Assembly: GCA_023053545.1 (NCBI GenBank) | Contig: JAKZAN010000003.1 | Coordinates: 591,501 to 655,500, forward strand | Length of the DNA: 64,000 nt | Direction of reading: 5' to 3' | DNA from: Lepidurus packardi | Taxonomy: Eukaryota; Arthropoda; Branchiopoda; Notostraca; Triopsidae | In this document: positions 52,487-63,800 of the stretch, one piece after another | How the letters are laid out: each line of letters opens with the position of its first letter | How positions within the stretch are numbered: position 1 is the first letter of the stretch | Notes under the pieces: generated by a model | Seen by the model: the letters and a program-made list of their open reading frames with translations, nothing else | Told to the model about the DNA's origin: nothing | The model's database searches: none | Translations under genes and position numbers: made by a program

Positions 52487-52491
52487 GTTTT
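52487..52491. repeat. BEL/Pao target-site duplication, right (GTTTT)
   Basis: Matches 46212-46216. It lies inside the polypyrimidine tract of the receptor intron, 13 bp before the acceptor. Confidence 0.85.
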
Positions 52492-52504
52492 GTCCATGTT
52501 ATAG

Positions 52505-52764
52505 CTAAACGCCATTACGTGTTCGCCAAACGTGATAGTAGATGGTATCGATTTCAATTTAGGCTATCAAAGTCTATTCGTATTTCTTCCTTTCTCACCC
52601 ATATTTCTATTGAGTACGTTTGTGGTCTACACAATTCTACCCGAGCTGCAAAATCTGCATTGCATGACCGTCATGTGCTTCATTTTCGGTCTCTTAATTC
52701 ATATCGTGTTTGTACTTGGGAATAGTACAGTTCGAAAACCCAGCCCGTCACTGCGTGATTGTAG
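52505..52764 (+). CDS. Methuselah-like (family B) GPCR exon: TM1-TM2
   Basis: Exon between an acceptor (CATGTTATAG, ending 52504) and a donor (GTAAGT at 52765). It encodes the end of the ectodomain (ITCSP), TM1 (VFLPFSPIFLLSTFVVYTIL), the intracellular loop PELQNLHCMTVMC, TM2 (FIFGLLIHIVFVL) and the start of the first extracellular loop with Cys (SLRDC). PEL-x-NLH between TM1 and TM2 is a hallmark of Methuselah receptors. Other exons are not recognised to the right, so the gene is partial or truncated in this region. Confidence 0.65.
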
Positions 52765-53003
52765 GTAAGTTGACTTTCCCAAACTAGTTGTCTTGCTCTT
52801 GCCTGGACTGTTGACTTTCACATGAGTAATCAAGATAAGCATCAAGATGCATTTTGTACATTTTTCACATATCTGCAGCCAGAATTTTCATACAAAAATG
52901 TGTACACGCACTTGAAAGAACAACATGCATATTGAAAAATGGATATTATTTAAAAAATATAACGTGTTTTAGGGAAGGAACAGTATAACGGAGTATAACG
53001 AGC
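52765..53003. other. Intron/intergenic, nothing recognised
   Basis: Begins with the donor of the receptor exon. No further transmembrane exon was recognised. Confidence 0.4.
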
Positions 53004-53580
53004 TCAACGTAGGCAACCAATCTTAATTTCTGACGTTCTTCCGATGTTTCTTTTCGATGTCCTTTTTGAAACCATCTCTTGGTCTGTGGTGTTGTGGCTG
53101 TTATCAATCTGTCTTTCCTCTTTTACCCTGGCAATCAAGACACCTGTCTCCGCTTCAAGTTTCATCTGCATATCCTTAAGTTCAGCCAAATGTTTCCTCA
53201 ATTCAACTCCTTCATGCGCGAGCATGGTCTCAGTGGGATTACCAGAAGGCCGCCTGATATAAACGTCTTCTTTAATACTTTACAAAACCACGACAGCGTT
53301 CAAATAGCCCTGGTAGAATGGTTTTCACTTACCAGGCAACATAACCGGGTTTGGCAGTTGTTTTTTCCTCAATTAGATCCAACTCGTCCAGTTTCTGACA
53401 GATTTCACAATCATTTTCCTCCACAAAATTCTTAAGTTCCTCTTGTGCTCTTCTCTTAAAGTTATTTACCAAATCCGTATGCATTCCAGCGACTATCGAA
53501 CTTGGTAGTTTCAAATGCGTAGCCAACAGAACAGGCCTAAACATACAAATAAACAGTGCTATAGCTAGGCTATTGATCAT
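53004..53580 (-). CDS. Small secreted coiled-coil protein, two exons
   Basis: Exons 53580-53333 and 53253-53004 (498 nt, 165 residues) join in phase across a 79-bp GTAAGT...ATCAG intron. The N-terminus is a likely signal peptide (MINSLAIALFICMFRPVLLA). Charged helices follow, with ENDCEICQKLDELD (two Cys, possibly a disulfide) and, in exon 2, a helix HLAELKDMQMKLEAETGVLI. The C-terminal 35 residues are Lys/Arg/Thr-rich. No family recognised. Exon model is hand-inferred. Confidence 0.5.
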
Positions 53581-54437
53581 TTTGGCGCGTTTACAAAAAG
53601 GATACCTACTTTTTTCTGCTGTCCATTTTCTTCCATTAACTGCATTCTCCTACAAACGCATACGGACGTTTTTTTGCAGCCCCGAAGTTCTGTCCACGCC
53701 TTTGTCGTCGCCCATTTCTGTTCTATGGTCTTGTAGAGAACGCCACGCGGAAGCACAAACTTGTGCTTATTGCCATGTAGGTCCGAGATTGTGTTTATTT
53801 TGGGGGGTTATTGATACTGCCAATTCCTAGGGGATTTTTAGGTTCGGAAACGGAATCCCCATTGGCTTAGGGTAAAGATTATTCCATTGTATTCTCGATA
53901 TGAAGGTTGTCCTCTATTTCTTCTACAACAGGTCTATAACGTTCCCGTCCTTTACGTTTTTCGTTAACAATCAAAGGCCTTGGGACGAGCCGTTTGATTA
54001 GGTTGTGTTTTTACCATTCTTGTGTGACGTGAGGAATTCCTTCTAAACTCCACAGTTAATTAAAGGAGCACAGTCAGTCAATTAAGTGCTTTCCCTTTCC
54101 CTGAAAAACAAAATATCAAAGCAAAAAAATGCTTGCTTTCAGAAGTAGGCAAGGAATGTAAAAACTTGTATAAACAGGTAATAAGCGCTGTTATACTAAT
54201 TAATGTGTTAGATAAAAAGGGAAACTAGGCTAAAACGAAACAATTAACAAAGATTGGCGTGACAATATATATATTTTTGAATGACAAAATACTTTTGTCA
54301 AGAAAAGCAACGCTAAGAAAAGAAAGCTGCCAAGCAGCAACGCAAAGCTCAGACTAAGAACCAAGCCAATCAAATACAAGGGTTAAAAGGGATTTGTTAG
54401 AAGAAATTGGAACCTTTATTCCTCACAAAACATGAAA
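53581..54437. other. No gene recognised
   Basis: No open frame with a recognisable motif on either strand. A short A/T-rich run (about 54260-54280) lies in the middle. Confidence 0.4.
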
Positions 54438-55434
54438 TCACGCTAATTCAATAAAGACTGTCAAGCACATCACTTCCCCTTCACTGGATCCAACGTTAAC
54501 ACGCAGAGAATACTCCCCTCGCTCTAAAAAAGCTGGCAAGGGATCTTTAGGTACTGGAGATTCTGCTTTCTGGACGGCATAATCACCCTATAAGCCAATT
54601 TGCAAGCTTATTAATCGTCCTTAATGGGGGCATGTATGGTTTCAATTAGCTGGAATTAACTGCTGGGCAGGACAGTGGCATGGAATACGGCTTGGAGGAA
54701 GAAATCTGGACATGGCTGCTGAGGTGGGTATGGAATGATACTGCACAAATCGTCGTAAGTACAAGATCCGAGGTTTTCCACACAAGGAACATCTACCCAT
54801 AGAAAAGCCAGTTTCTTCTTCAACTGTACTACAGTCTGAAATGGGAACGTTTAGCTTTCCCAAGGTATAGCTTTTTGGGTTAAGTAAAATAGAAAACATT
54901 TAAAGGGAAACATGCTTTTATTGGAGCCACCAGGTCGCCGGCCAAATTGGCAGCTAATGATACGGTAATTACGCCCGGTAGAGTGATTGAATCTGGCAAT
55001 TCCAACTTCGTCAGGCTTAACGAACATTGGGCCCACTGCATGATGACCAAGAAAAGGCTTTCAGACGCAATTCCTGCAAAGAGCGAAGCAAAAATATTGT
55101 ACTCAAGCTCTTATTAGGCAAATTGCGGACGTATTGTCGGGTACTTTATTACGTTACCAAGCTCGCAAAACCGGCCCAAGAAATAAAAATCTGCTACAAA
55201 CAGGAACTTTTGTGCATGCTTTTATTTCGTTCGTGCTTCTGTGAAACAGGATTCAATTTCTGCTTTAAGATTTTGTTGGGTTCTTTAACCTGGGAAACGT
55301 GAACAAGGTTGACGTAAAAAACTTGCACAGTCTAAGGAATATATTTTGCTGGATTGCGAGCGGAGAGCTCCCACGTTCGTGATTAAGTATACCCAGCTAG
55401 CAAACAAACACATGAATCTGACATCCTTCAGCAT
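54438..55434 (-). pseudogene. Ganglioside GM2-activator-like gene, probably broken
   Basis: Minus strand. A possible signal-peptide exon starts at the ATG at 55434 (MLKDVRFMCLFASWVYLI). About 55035-54902 encodes WAQCSLSLTKLELPDSIT and NLAGDLVAPIKA. 54835-54661 encodes VDVPCVENLGSCTYDDLC, the most diagnostic piece (GM2A: IPC...GSCTY-D-C). 54587-54438 encodes DPLPAFLERGEYSLRVNV and VMCLTVFIEL to a stop. GM2A-type proteins are secreted or lysosomal lipid-lifting proteins. A one-base shift near 54690 separates PCHCP from the preceding frame, and junction phases do not fit cleanly, so decay, a sequence error or my boundary errors are possible. Confidence 0.5.
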
Positions 55435-56590
55435 TTTCACTAGTCTCTCACGCAACAGATACACAGTCTCGACTATATACAGTCTCGACGATACACAGCC
55501 TCGACGCAGCAGAACTATCTAAACAAGTTTACAAGTGCCTATATTCCCCAAAGAAGAACGTGGCACAGCGAACTGAAAGGAAACTGAAATTAAACTCGGT
55601 CATGTAGCAAGATAAGCTATCTTCAAAGTTCCTCTGAAACAGGTTTTCTATCTCCTAGACCAATATCCTGGCTTGAAAACGGGCCTACCTAGTTATAGAG
55701 ACTGGCTGCGAGCCAACCAAGAGGTTATCAGTTCAACTGGGACCTTGAATTTGGAAAAACGCCTAAATCGGTCAGATGATAAGTGTGAATACTGGGGGGA
55801 GCTTTTTTCTCCCATAATTCAACTGATTTTTCGGCGCATTTTTCGTCACCAATGGAAGAAACCGCAGGGTCTGGTAAGATTTTCTGTCACTTCTGAACTC
55901 AGCTTCCTGTCCTAATTTACACCGCAGCCGAGCTCTCATATTTTTCTTCGTAGAGAATTTGCTGAGGAATTAAGTCGTCGGCAAAGAAGCCGGCGACGTT
56001 GATTTCACATTTTGGCGATTACTGTGCGTTTTTCCTAGCCAAGGAACTACATCAGGTCAATTTTAGTTAACTTAACTCTCCCGTTATTTCGATAACAAGG
56101 GTACTTACCAGGGTAAGAAGGAAATAATATATTAAACATATTTGTATACTACAGATAAAGATCGAAATGCAGTACATGTTTTATTTTAATTTTGCACACA
56201 AGAATAAATACTGTCGACTTCTTTTTTTTTAATTTTTACATTATATTGGCGTATAGGCATAAGCCTGTTGCCAAAGTTTATTATTAAAAACGTACATTTA
56301 AAACCGGGTAGGGGAAAGGGATATAACAGAACGCTGTCACATTGGGCGGCCTTTGAAAACAGGCAAGCCCTTCACCGTATGTTTCCATCTATGTTAGAGG
56401 TTTACTGTTGGGGAGAAACCTTTACTTTTTTGGGATTCTCTTGCAGACAAAGAGTTAAAGCTCGAAACTTCAAGAGGAGAAAACGCTATAAATTAAAACT
56501 TAGACACAATCTAATATTTGCCTATTTATAACCAGGCTTTTCCTTCGTTGAAAATCTTTTTTTTGGCAGTGCTTAGAAAGGTTTCTACAT
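55435..56590. other. No gene recognised
   Basis: Repeated short motif ACACAGTCTCGAC-like around 55460-55505; otherwise AT-rich without recognisable coding sequence. Two short plus-strand open stretches (55673-55915, 56268-56531) have no domain. Confidence 0.4.
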
Positions 56591-56651
56591 AAGGGAAGGC
56601 TCTTGGATAGGTGAGGAACTGGGCTGGAGAGAAGTGGATTTGGTTTTTACA

Positions 56652-59640
56652 TCATGATCTGATTAGTTTAGCACGTGCTTTGTTAAGCCATTGACAATGT
56701 ATGAATATGTGTGCTAGACTTTGCTTTTTGTGAGTTGAGCAGAGGCAGCAGGAAGACCCCGCTTTTCCAATTTTCTGGAGATTGAGAGTTCTGGAGAGTT
56801 GTAAAGTGGGGTAGTGCTGTGTTCTAGCTCTGATGATCTGGGCTATCATGGCGTGAGGCAGTTTATTTGTGCATATCGGTTTTTCTGAAAGCGATACATT
56901 TAGTTGACGAATGTTTAGGGTGAGTAAGGATGATGTCCACTCTTCTTCCCAGAGCGTATGTGTACGTTTTCTTATTGTTTTCACATCCATTGCACTTTTG
57001 GGAATATTATCTAGGAAGATCACCTTAGTTAATGAGTGCATTTCCTCTTCGTACGACCTGTATCTTTTACTTATTGCGTTCACATACACTCCGGCGGGTA
57101 GTTTTGAGTAGAATCTCAAGAGGCATTCTTTTATTTGCAAAGGCAAGGGTAATATTACAGCTTCTGACTCCAGTACTATCGTAGGGGTGGTGACGAAAGC
57201 ACCCGTGACTGCTAGTAGTGGCAATCTGTGTATTGAGTTTAGGGGTCTTAATGATGACTTAGGGGCATTACACCATGCCGGTGCTCCATAGAGCAGAGTA
57301 GGATACACAGTGGCTTTTACCAGGGTGCGGATAAGGTCGCACGTGATAAAAGGTGAAATGTTTTTGATTTTTTGTATCACTGCTACTGTCTTTGAGCATT
57401 TTGCTGCTAGGCCACGCATATGATTCTCCCAAGTTAGCCTTTCGTCCAAGATAAGGCCCAAGTATCGTACTGAGCTTTTTGGCGCGAATTCTTCGTTATT
57501 CCATGAGAGGGGGGAGCTGTCTGGTTGGTGTTTTCTGAAGAAGTGGATTAGCTCTGTTTTTTCCCTGCTAAAGTGAAGGTTTAGTTGTTTTCCCCATTGT
57601 TCGACAGCTTTAATGCAAGACTGTAAGATCCTAACATTCACTTCCCCAGAAGATCCAGTAGTGTATAGCAATAGGTCATCCGCGAATACAAGTATCCTGA
57701 CACGCTTTTGCTTGAGGAGGGAAAGAACTCCATTTACGTAAACCACGAAAAGTATCGGTGATAAAGGGGAACCTTGGGGAACACCCTTAGGAACATGAAA
57801 GATTGCACTCTTGCTGTGGCCATTTTCTATGTAAGCTAACCTCTTGCTTAGAAAAATTTCAAGCCATTTGATAATGTATTGGTGTATCCGCATTTGTTGT
57901 AACTTTTTCACAAGTTTTTGATGATTTACATTATCGAATGCTCAGCGTATGTCAAGTAGAAGGGCTGAGGTTATTTTTCCCTTGTCAAATCCCTTCAGCA
58001 CGGCGGTACTCAATTATAGAAGGGCGTGGGTAGTGGACCTTTTTGTCCGGAAACCCCACTGACTGTCGGCCAACTTTCCTTTTGATTCCAGGAAATTTGT
58101 GAGTTTTATCGCAATTAGTTTTTCAAGAAGTTTTCCTAGAGTGGAGAGCAGGGCAATTGGTCTGAAGCTCTTTTGGTTGGTGTAGCTCGGTTTCATTGGT
58201 TTCGGGATTGTTAGTACTTTCGCTAACTTCCACTGACTGGGAAAGTAAGCCAACTTAATCGAGACATTGAAGATCAATTGCACCGGAATTTTTATTGCTG
58301 GCCAGAAATTTCTTAGGACTAACGCTTGAATTCCATCGCAGCCAGGTGCTTTTGCTGACGGGGAGGTGAGCTCCGGTGAAAGTGCGTTCGAGTCCGCCTA
58401 TGGCAGGGGCGTTTCCTTGGGTGGATAAGTTGGGTATCTCACCTTCTAGCATCTTTTCGCCAAGGTAATTAAGTTTTGTTTGTTCGGATTCGAAAGGCTG
58501 AGCGTTTTCGTCACGGAGAAGTTCTAACAGTGCTGGAGAAGGGGTATTTTTGAATTTTTTATTTAACGCCCAAATGTATTTCGAGTTTGGCGCTTTGGCA
58601 ATATTCTTCCAGTGTTTCGATTTATTTTCCCTGCATTTTGTACGGTAGTAGTTTCTAGCGTCCTTCCAGATTTTCTCGTCCTTAGTTAACCTTTTCTCCT
58701 GGAATGTTTCGAGGGCTTTGGCCGCCGACTTTCGAAGTTGTCGGAGTTCTTTTGTAAACCAAATGTTCTTCCTCGAATCTAACTTCTTTTTAGGTGCGTA
58801 TTTTTCCATGTTCTTTTTTATTCACTCGGTTAGGAGCTCCACTGCTCTTTCAATGTTCTCTTGACTGTTCAGTCCCGTGAAGACAAGTGCATCTTTCGCT
58901 AGTTCTATAGCCAAGTCCCTGTTGAGCTCTTTCCATTCAGCTTTATCGTATAACCATCTCATGGTTTGAGGGTTATTGTGGTTCTGCCAGCAGTCGTGTT
59001 CTAACATTATGGCTGAGTGGTCAGATTCATTGTAGTAAAGAGAGTTATCGATTAGTGACAGGTGAGTTGACGAGGAGGCTAGTGGGGTTGCGAAGGTCAG
59101 ATTTATTGTTGATGAGTGTCCGCGTTCGTTGAGAAATGTGGGGATGTTCCAAGGGTTTAACAGTGACCAGTTGGAGTTCGTAGCTATAGTGAACAGCTTG
59201 TGGCCTGACGAATCCGGTTGTTTGTCTTCCCACATCCAGTGAAGGGCGTTAAGTCCCCTGATATTACGAAACGTTGGCTGAGTTGTCCGTATTTTGAGGT
59301 AATTTCTTCTATAATCTTGTCTATTTCAATCGTATGACGTCTGTAGATTCCCACAAGAGTAGTAAAGGAAGATGGTGAGTTGCTAATGCGTAAAACAGCG
59401 TATTCTTCAACAGCAATGATTGAGACGTTCGGATTGAGGGGTTCTTCAGGACTATTACGCCTTTATATTCGGTTGCAGGTGAGATTACCTAAAACCCGGC
59501 AATATTTGATGGAGTGATATGAGCTGGCGGTTCAAAGACTATTATAGCTGCTGCTTTTAAGTTGTTGGCTTCTTTGGTGAGTTCGATAAGATTACTGTGA
59601 CTCTTTCTTATCTTTTGGATGACGATTTTCGTAGGATTTA
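56652..59640 (-). pseudogene. LINE ORF2, several frame breaks
   Basis: Endonuclease pieces at 59235-58822 (LLNPWNIPTFLNERGHSSTI; YNESDHSAIMLE). Linker at 58809-58255. RT start at 58283-58014 (FRPIALLSTLGKLLEKLI; DSQWGFRTKRSTTHALL). RT main part at 57911-56652 (419 codons; KGVPQGSPLSPILF, catalytic LVFADDLLLYT; C-terminal CCLCSTHKKQSLAHIFIHCQ). Breaks lie near 58820, 58260 and 57950-58010. Confidence 0.88.
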
Positions 59641-59679
59641 TCAAGTTTTTCGAGTCTTTCATCTGATCGAGTTCACCAG

Positions 59680-60596
59680 GTCACGTGCGGCGGCGCGTGC
59701 CTGACAGCTGTTGTGAAAAGTAGGGTGGTCTCCCCCGCAATTTGCGCATTTTTGAGTTGGGTTAGTGCAAGTACGTGTGCTGCGCGCATTTGTCACAGGT
59801 TGCTTCTTTCTCCTTGCAATTCAGCGATATATGGCCGTATTTTTTACACTTGTAGCACTGGGACAGTGGATTGATCTTTTATTCCTCTATCTGCACAACG
59901 CGGCTGAATGCAAAGAGGCAGGATTCGCTTATAAGTATGTCTTTCTCCTCGGGATTTGGAAAGGAGTATATGATGGAGCCAAATTTCTTCTCACTACTAG
60001 GGTTGAGCCACGCCATTTTTTATGCAAGGAAGGAAAAGTTTTCGAAAAAAATTTTGTCGTTGAAATGACTGGCTATTTCGTTGAAGCTGACGTCTCTGGG
60101 AATTTGATGAATGACTACCTCGTTATTTGGGTACCATTGTACTGATATGGTTGGGCCTAGTGAGGGAAGTACCGTCGTTTTGAGGACTTCTGCTTTTTGC
60201 TTTTCTTGAGGGTTCTTGAAAACCAAAGCAATATTCCCTTGGATTGTTTTCCTGGCCATTTGAGGGTTGCTAGGAGAAGCAATTTTGGGAAATTGCGCTA
60301 AGTCTTTGTCGATAGATGCCAATAGATCTGTGCGCTCCCATTTGGTTTGGCGCTTTGACTCATCTTGTTGCTGCAGTACTAGGGTGGATTCCATATCTGA
60401 GCTTGAGCTTGTTTCCTTTTTGGCAGCAGCATGTAGGATGAGTGGGGATTTTTTAGTAATTTTTTTGCGGCGTTTCAATATTGTAGTCCAGGGTGGGGTT
60501 GTAGGAGTATTGTCAGGCTTAGAGAGATCTACACTCTCAAGTTCAGCAATATCGGCGCGAAAGTTGTCTATCTCTTCTCGAGCGAGTGTTGGCTTA
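59680..60596 (-). pseudogene. LINE ORF1, partial
   Basis: 60596-60020 encodes ARE-EIDNFRADIAELES, a Lys-rich linker and VVIHQIPRDVSFNEIASHFN, the segment preceding the zinc knuckles also seen in the other ORF1s. The knuckle region (CYKCKKYGHISLNC type) lies in a shifted frame at about 59770-59870. The N-terminus is missing at the gypsy LTR. Confidence 0.75.
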
Positions 60597-60761
60597 TGTA
60601 ACATCGTGCTAAGCAGCCAAGAGAGGGCAGCACGGGAATGAGGATGGAAAATACACGGACATAACAGAGAGCAGGAGTGGGATAAAAAGCTCCCCGATTA
60701 TCGTCGAGTAAACGACCCATCGGTGTGTTAAATTATTATATTTGAGTAAACAAATATTACA
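60597..60761 (+). mobile_element. Gypsy 5' LTR, 165 bp, with primer-binding site
   Basis: TGTAACATCG to AAATATTACA, with 5-bp inverted ends (TGTAA/TTACA), followed by TTGGCGACGAGGATAAAC, a common gypsy-type primer-binding site. GATAAAAAG near 60680 may be the promoter TATA element. The second LTR is beyond the window. Confidence 0.65.
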
Positions 60762-60824
60762 TTGGCGACGAGGATAAACTGGGAAGGCCATCAGTCAGGT
60801 AAATAACGAGGACTAAATCTGGAC

Positions 60825-63800
60825 ATGGCATTGGCATTACCTCTTTTCGAAAAATTCCACGTGGGGAGTGATCCGCAGACGGCTGGAGTTAGGTGGCCTA
60901 AATGGGTGGCTGAGTTCGAAAACCTAATGATTGCCCTAGATATTGTTCCAGAACACATTGGGAACATAGCAGAGAAATTCGCGGCCGATAGAAGACGATT
61001 AGCTCTCATGCGCTATTACGCAGGTGCAGAGGTTGCAGCCATATGCGACACAACTCCTGGAAATCCTGAAGAAAAGAATACGTATACCAAAATGAAGCCA
61101 TTATTACATGCGTATTTCGTCCCGAAGAAGAATATAGAATTGGAGGTCTACAAGTTCCGTCAGACTTCCCAAGAAGAAGGAGAAAGCATGGACGCCTTCG
61201 CTACCAGACTGCGCGAGCACGCTGACCGATGTGAATTCATGGATCAAGACCAACAGATCAAGTTGCAGATCATTCAAGGATGCCGATCAAGCACTTTTCG
61301 CAAAGTTTGTCTTCGTGATCAGTTGTCGTTATCCAAAATGCTTGAACACGCAAGATCGTCAGAGGCAGCAACAAAGTACGATGATAGTCTTCGCAAATCA
61401 TCAACCAACTCAACGCAAGCTCTCAAGACACAAGTACCATCAAGACAAGAAAATGCTCGAACAACGAGCAGGGGCATCTGTAGAAACTGTGGCGACCCGT
61501 GGCCACATAGTAGAACGACACCGTGCAAGATGCAAGGAAAATGTCGCAATTGTGGAAGGAGCTGGCCACACCCACCCGACAAACCATGCCCCGCAAAAGG
61601 AAGAGTCTGCTCTAGCTGTGGGAAAGTAAACCATTTCGCACAACAATGCCGGAAGAAAACTCAGCAAAGCGGACGCAAAGAAGTCAAGCAGCTAACTGAA
61701 GAGCGGTCATCAAGTGACGAATCCGTATTAGCTGTAAGAAACAAGCCAGACCCAAGACCAACTGCAGAAATCAAGCTATGTGGGTCAAGTATCAAGATGA
61801 TGATCGATACCGGTTCGACGTGCAACCTAGTCGACACTGGAGTATATAGCAAGCTGGCCCATGCCCCGCCCCTCACGCCAAACCGAAGCACAGTTAGGGC
61901 ATACGGCAGCAAAGAAATTGGAATTGAAGGATCTTTCACAGCGCGATTGAAGTCGAAACACGCCTCAATCCAAACAACAGTATTTGTAAGCTCCGATCAT
62001 CAGGCAGACTGTCTACTAGGATACGAGACAGCAAAAGCGCTGGGTTTAGTCCACATCTCCAACGCAGTAACAATGGATCCCGGATATCAGTACCTGAGAG
62101 ACATGTTTCCCCAACTGTTCCAAGGTATTGGAAAACTCCGGAATCACCAAGTCAAACTACACATAGACCCTTCGGTACCTGCGGTCACTAGAAAGCACCG
62201 ACGTGTGGGTTTTCACCTTCGCAAAGCGATGTCGGAGGAAATCGACCGACTTCTAAAAGAAGACATCATCGAGCAAGTCCTAGACGGTCCGACACCATGG
62301 GTTTCGCCGTGTATTATGGTGCCGAAACCAAAGCAGCCTGGAAAGTTCAGAGTATGTGTCGATATGCGCGCACCGAACTTGGCAATTTTAAGGACCAGGC
62401 ATGTAATCCCAACTGTAGAGGACCTAATCGTTGACCTGAACGGCGCACGGTTCTTTACAAAGCTGGATATGAACCAGGGATATCATCAGCTCGAATTACA
62501 TCCGCAATCACGCTACATCACGACTTTCGCTACACACCAGGGCCTGTTCAGGTATAAAAGGCTCAACTTCGGAGTCAATTGCGCGTCGGAAATTTTTGAC
62601 GACATCATCCGTCAAATCGTAAATGGCATCTCAGGAGTAGTCAACCGTAGTGACGACATCCTCGTCACTGGGAAAACCAAGAACGAGCATGACAGAAACC
62701 TTAAAGAAGTGCTCCAACGTCTCGCCAAAAAACAGCTTACACTAAATTTTGACAAATGTGAGTTTGGGAAGACGAGCATCACATTTTATGGTTTGAACTT
62801 TAGCGCCGATGGTCTGGCACCTGACAAGATAAAAGTAAAGGCAATCGACGAAGCGGAACAACCACAAAGCCCGGAAGAAGTTGCAAGCTTTCTTGGAATG
62901 ATAACGTTCTCTAATAGATTCATTCCAGACGCAGCCACAGTTGCGGAACCATTGCGCAAGCTCACACGGCAAGGCTCTACATGGACGTGGGACACTCAAG
63001 AAGAAGGCGCATTCCAAGAATTGAAAAGACGTCTACGAGAAGCTACGACACTAGCCTATTATGACGTGGACCAGCAAACCACCATAATCGTAGATGCTAG
63101 TCCAAAGGGCCTAGGAGCCATATTAGTACAGGTATCCAAAGATGGACACGAAACTCCAATTGCTTTTGCTAGCCGCCGATTAACAGACATCGAGTCACGC
63201 TACTCTCAAACGGAACGAGAAGCGTTAGCCATCACGTGGGCCATCCTCCATTTTCATTTATATGTGGCAGGAAAAGGTTTCAAGATCATAACCGATCACA
63301 AGCCACTAGTTCCCATCTTCAATAAAGCTCTAATACAAGCACCCGCACGAATCGAGAGATGGCTGTTGAAATTACAGCAGTATGACTTCGTTGTAGAGTA
63401 CCGCCCCGGGAAAAATAACCCGGCAGATTTTATGTCCAGGCATCCAACCAAGGAATCAAAAGTCTCATCACGCGAAGAAATACTGGCGGAAAACTACATT
63501 GACTCTGTATGTCTCCGCTCGCAACCGAAGCATGTCTCTCTCCACGAAATTGCCGCTGCTACAGCCAACGACCAGCCGCTTCAGATTATAATTAAAAGCC
63601 TAAAAAGGATTAAACGCGGTGGAGCAACTGAGCTAAACGAAGCTGAAGAAAAACGACTCAAAGTACTGAAGCAGTGCGCAGACCAGATGACGATTCTAAA
63701 CTCCAAGGACGGTGAATTCCTCCTTAAAGGGACCAAGATTGTTATTCCCGACATCCTGACGCACCGAATCGTAGACATCGCGCACCAAAGTCATCTGGGT

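Larger units (their letters stand above)
56600..60596 (-). mobile_element. Decayed Jockey-type LINE
   Basis: Minus strand, both ORFs present but broken. Its ORF1 start is cut exactly where the LTR of the next gypsy element begins (60597), so the gypsy element probably inserted here or was joined here. No A tail is evident at the low-coordinate end. Confidence 0.85.

Noticed and set aside
56268-56531. Plus-strand 87-residue ORF as a host gene
   Set aside because: No start context, domain, splice evidence or conserved pattern.
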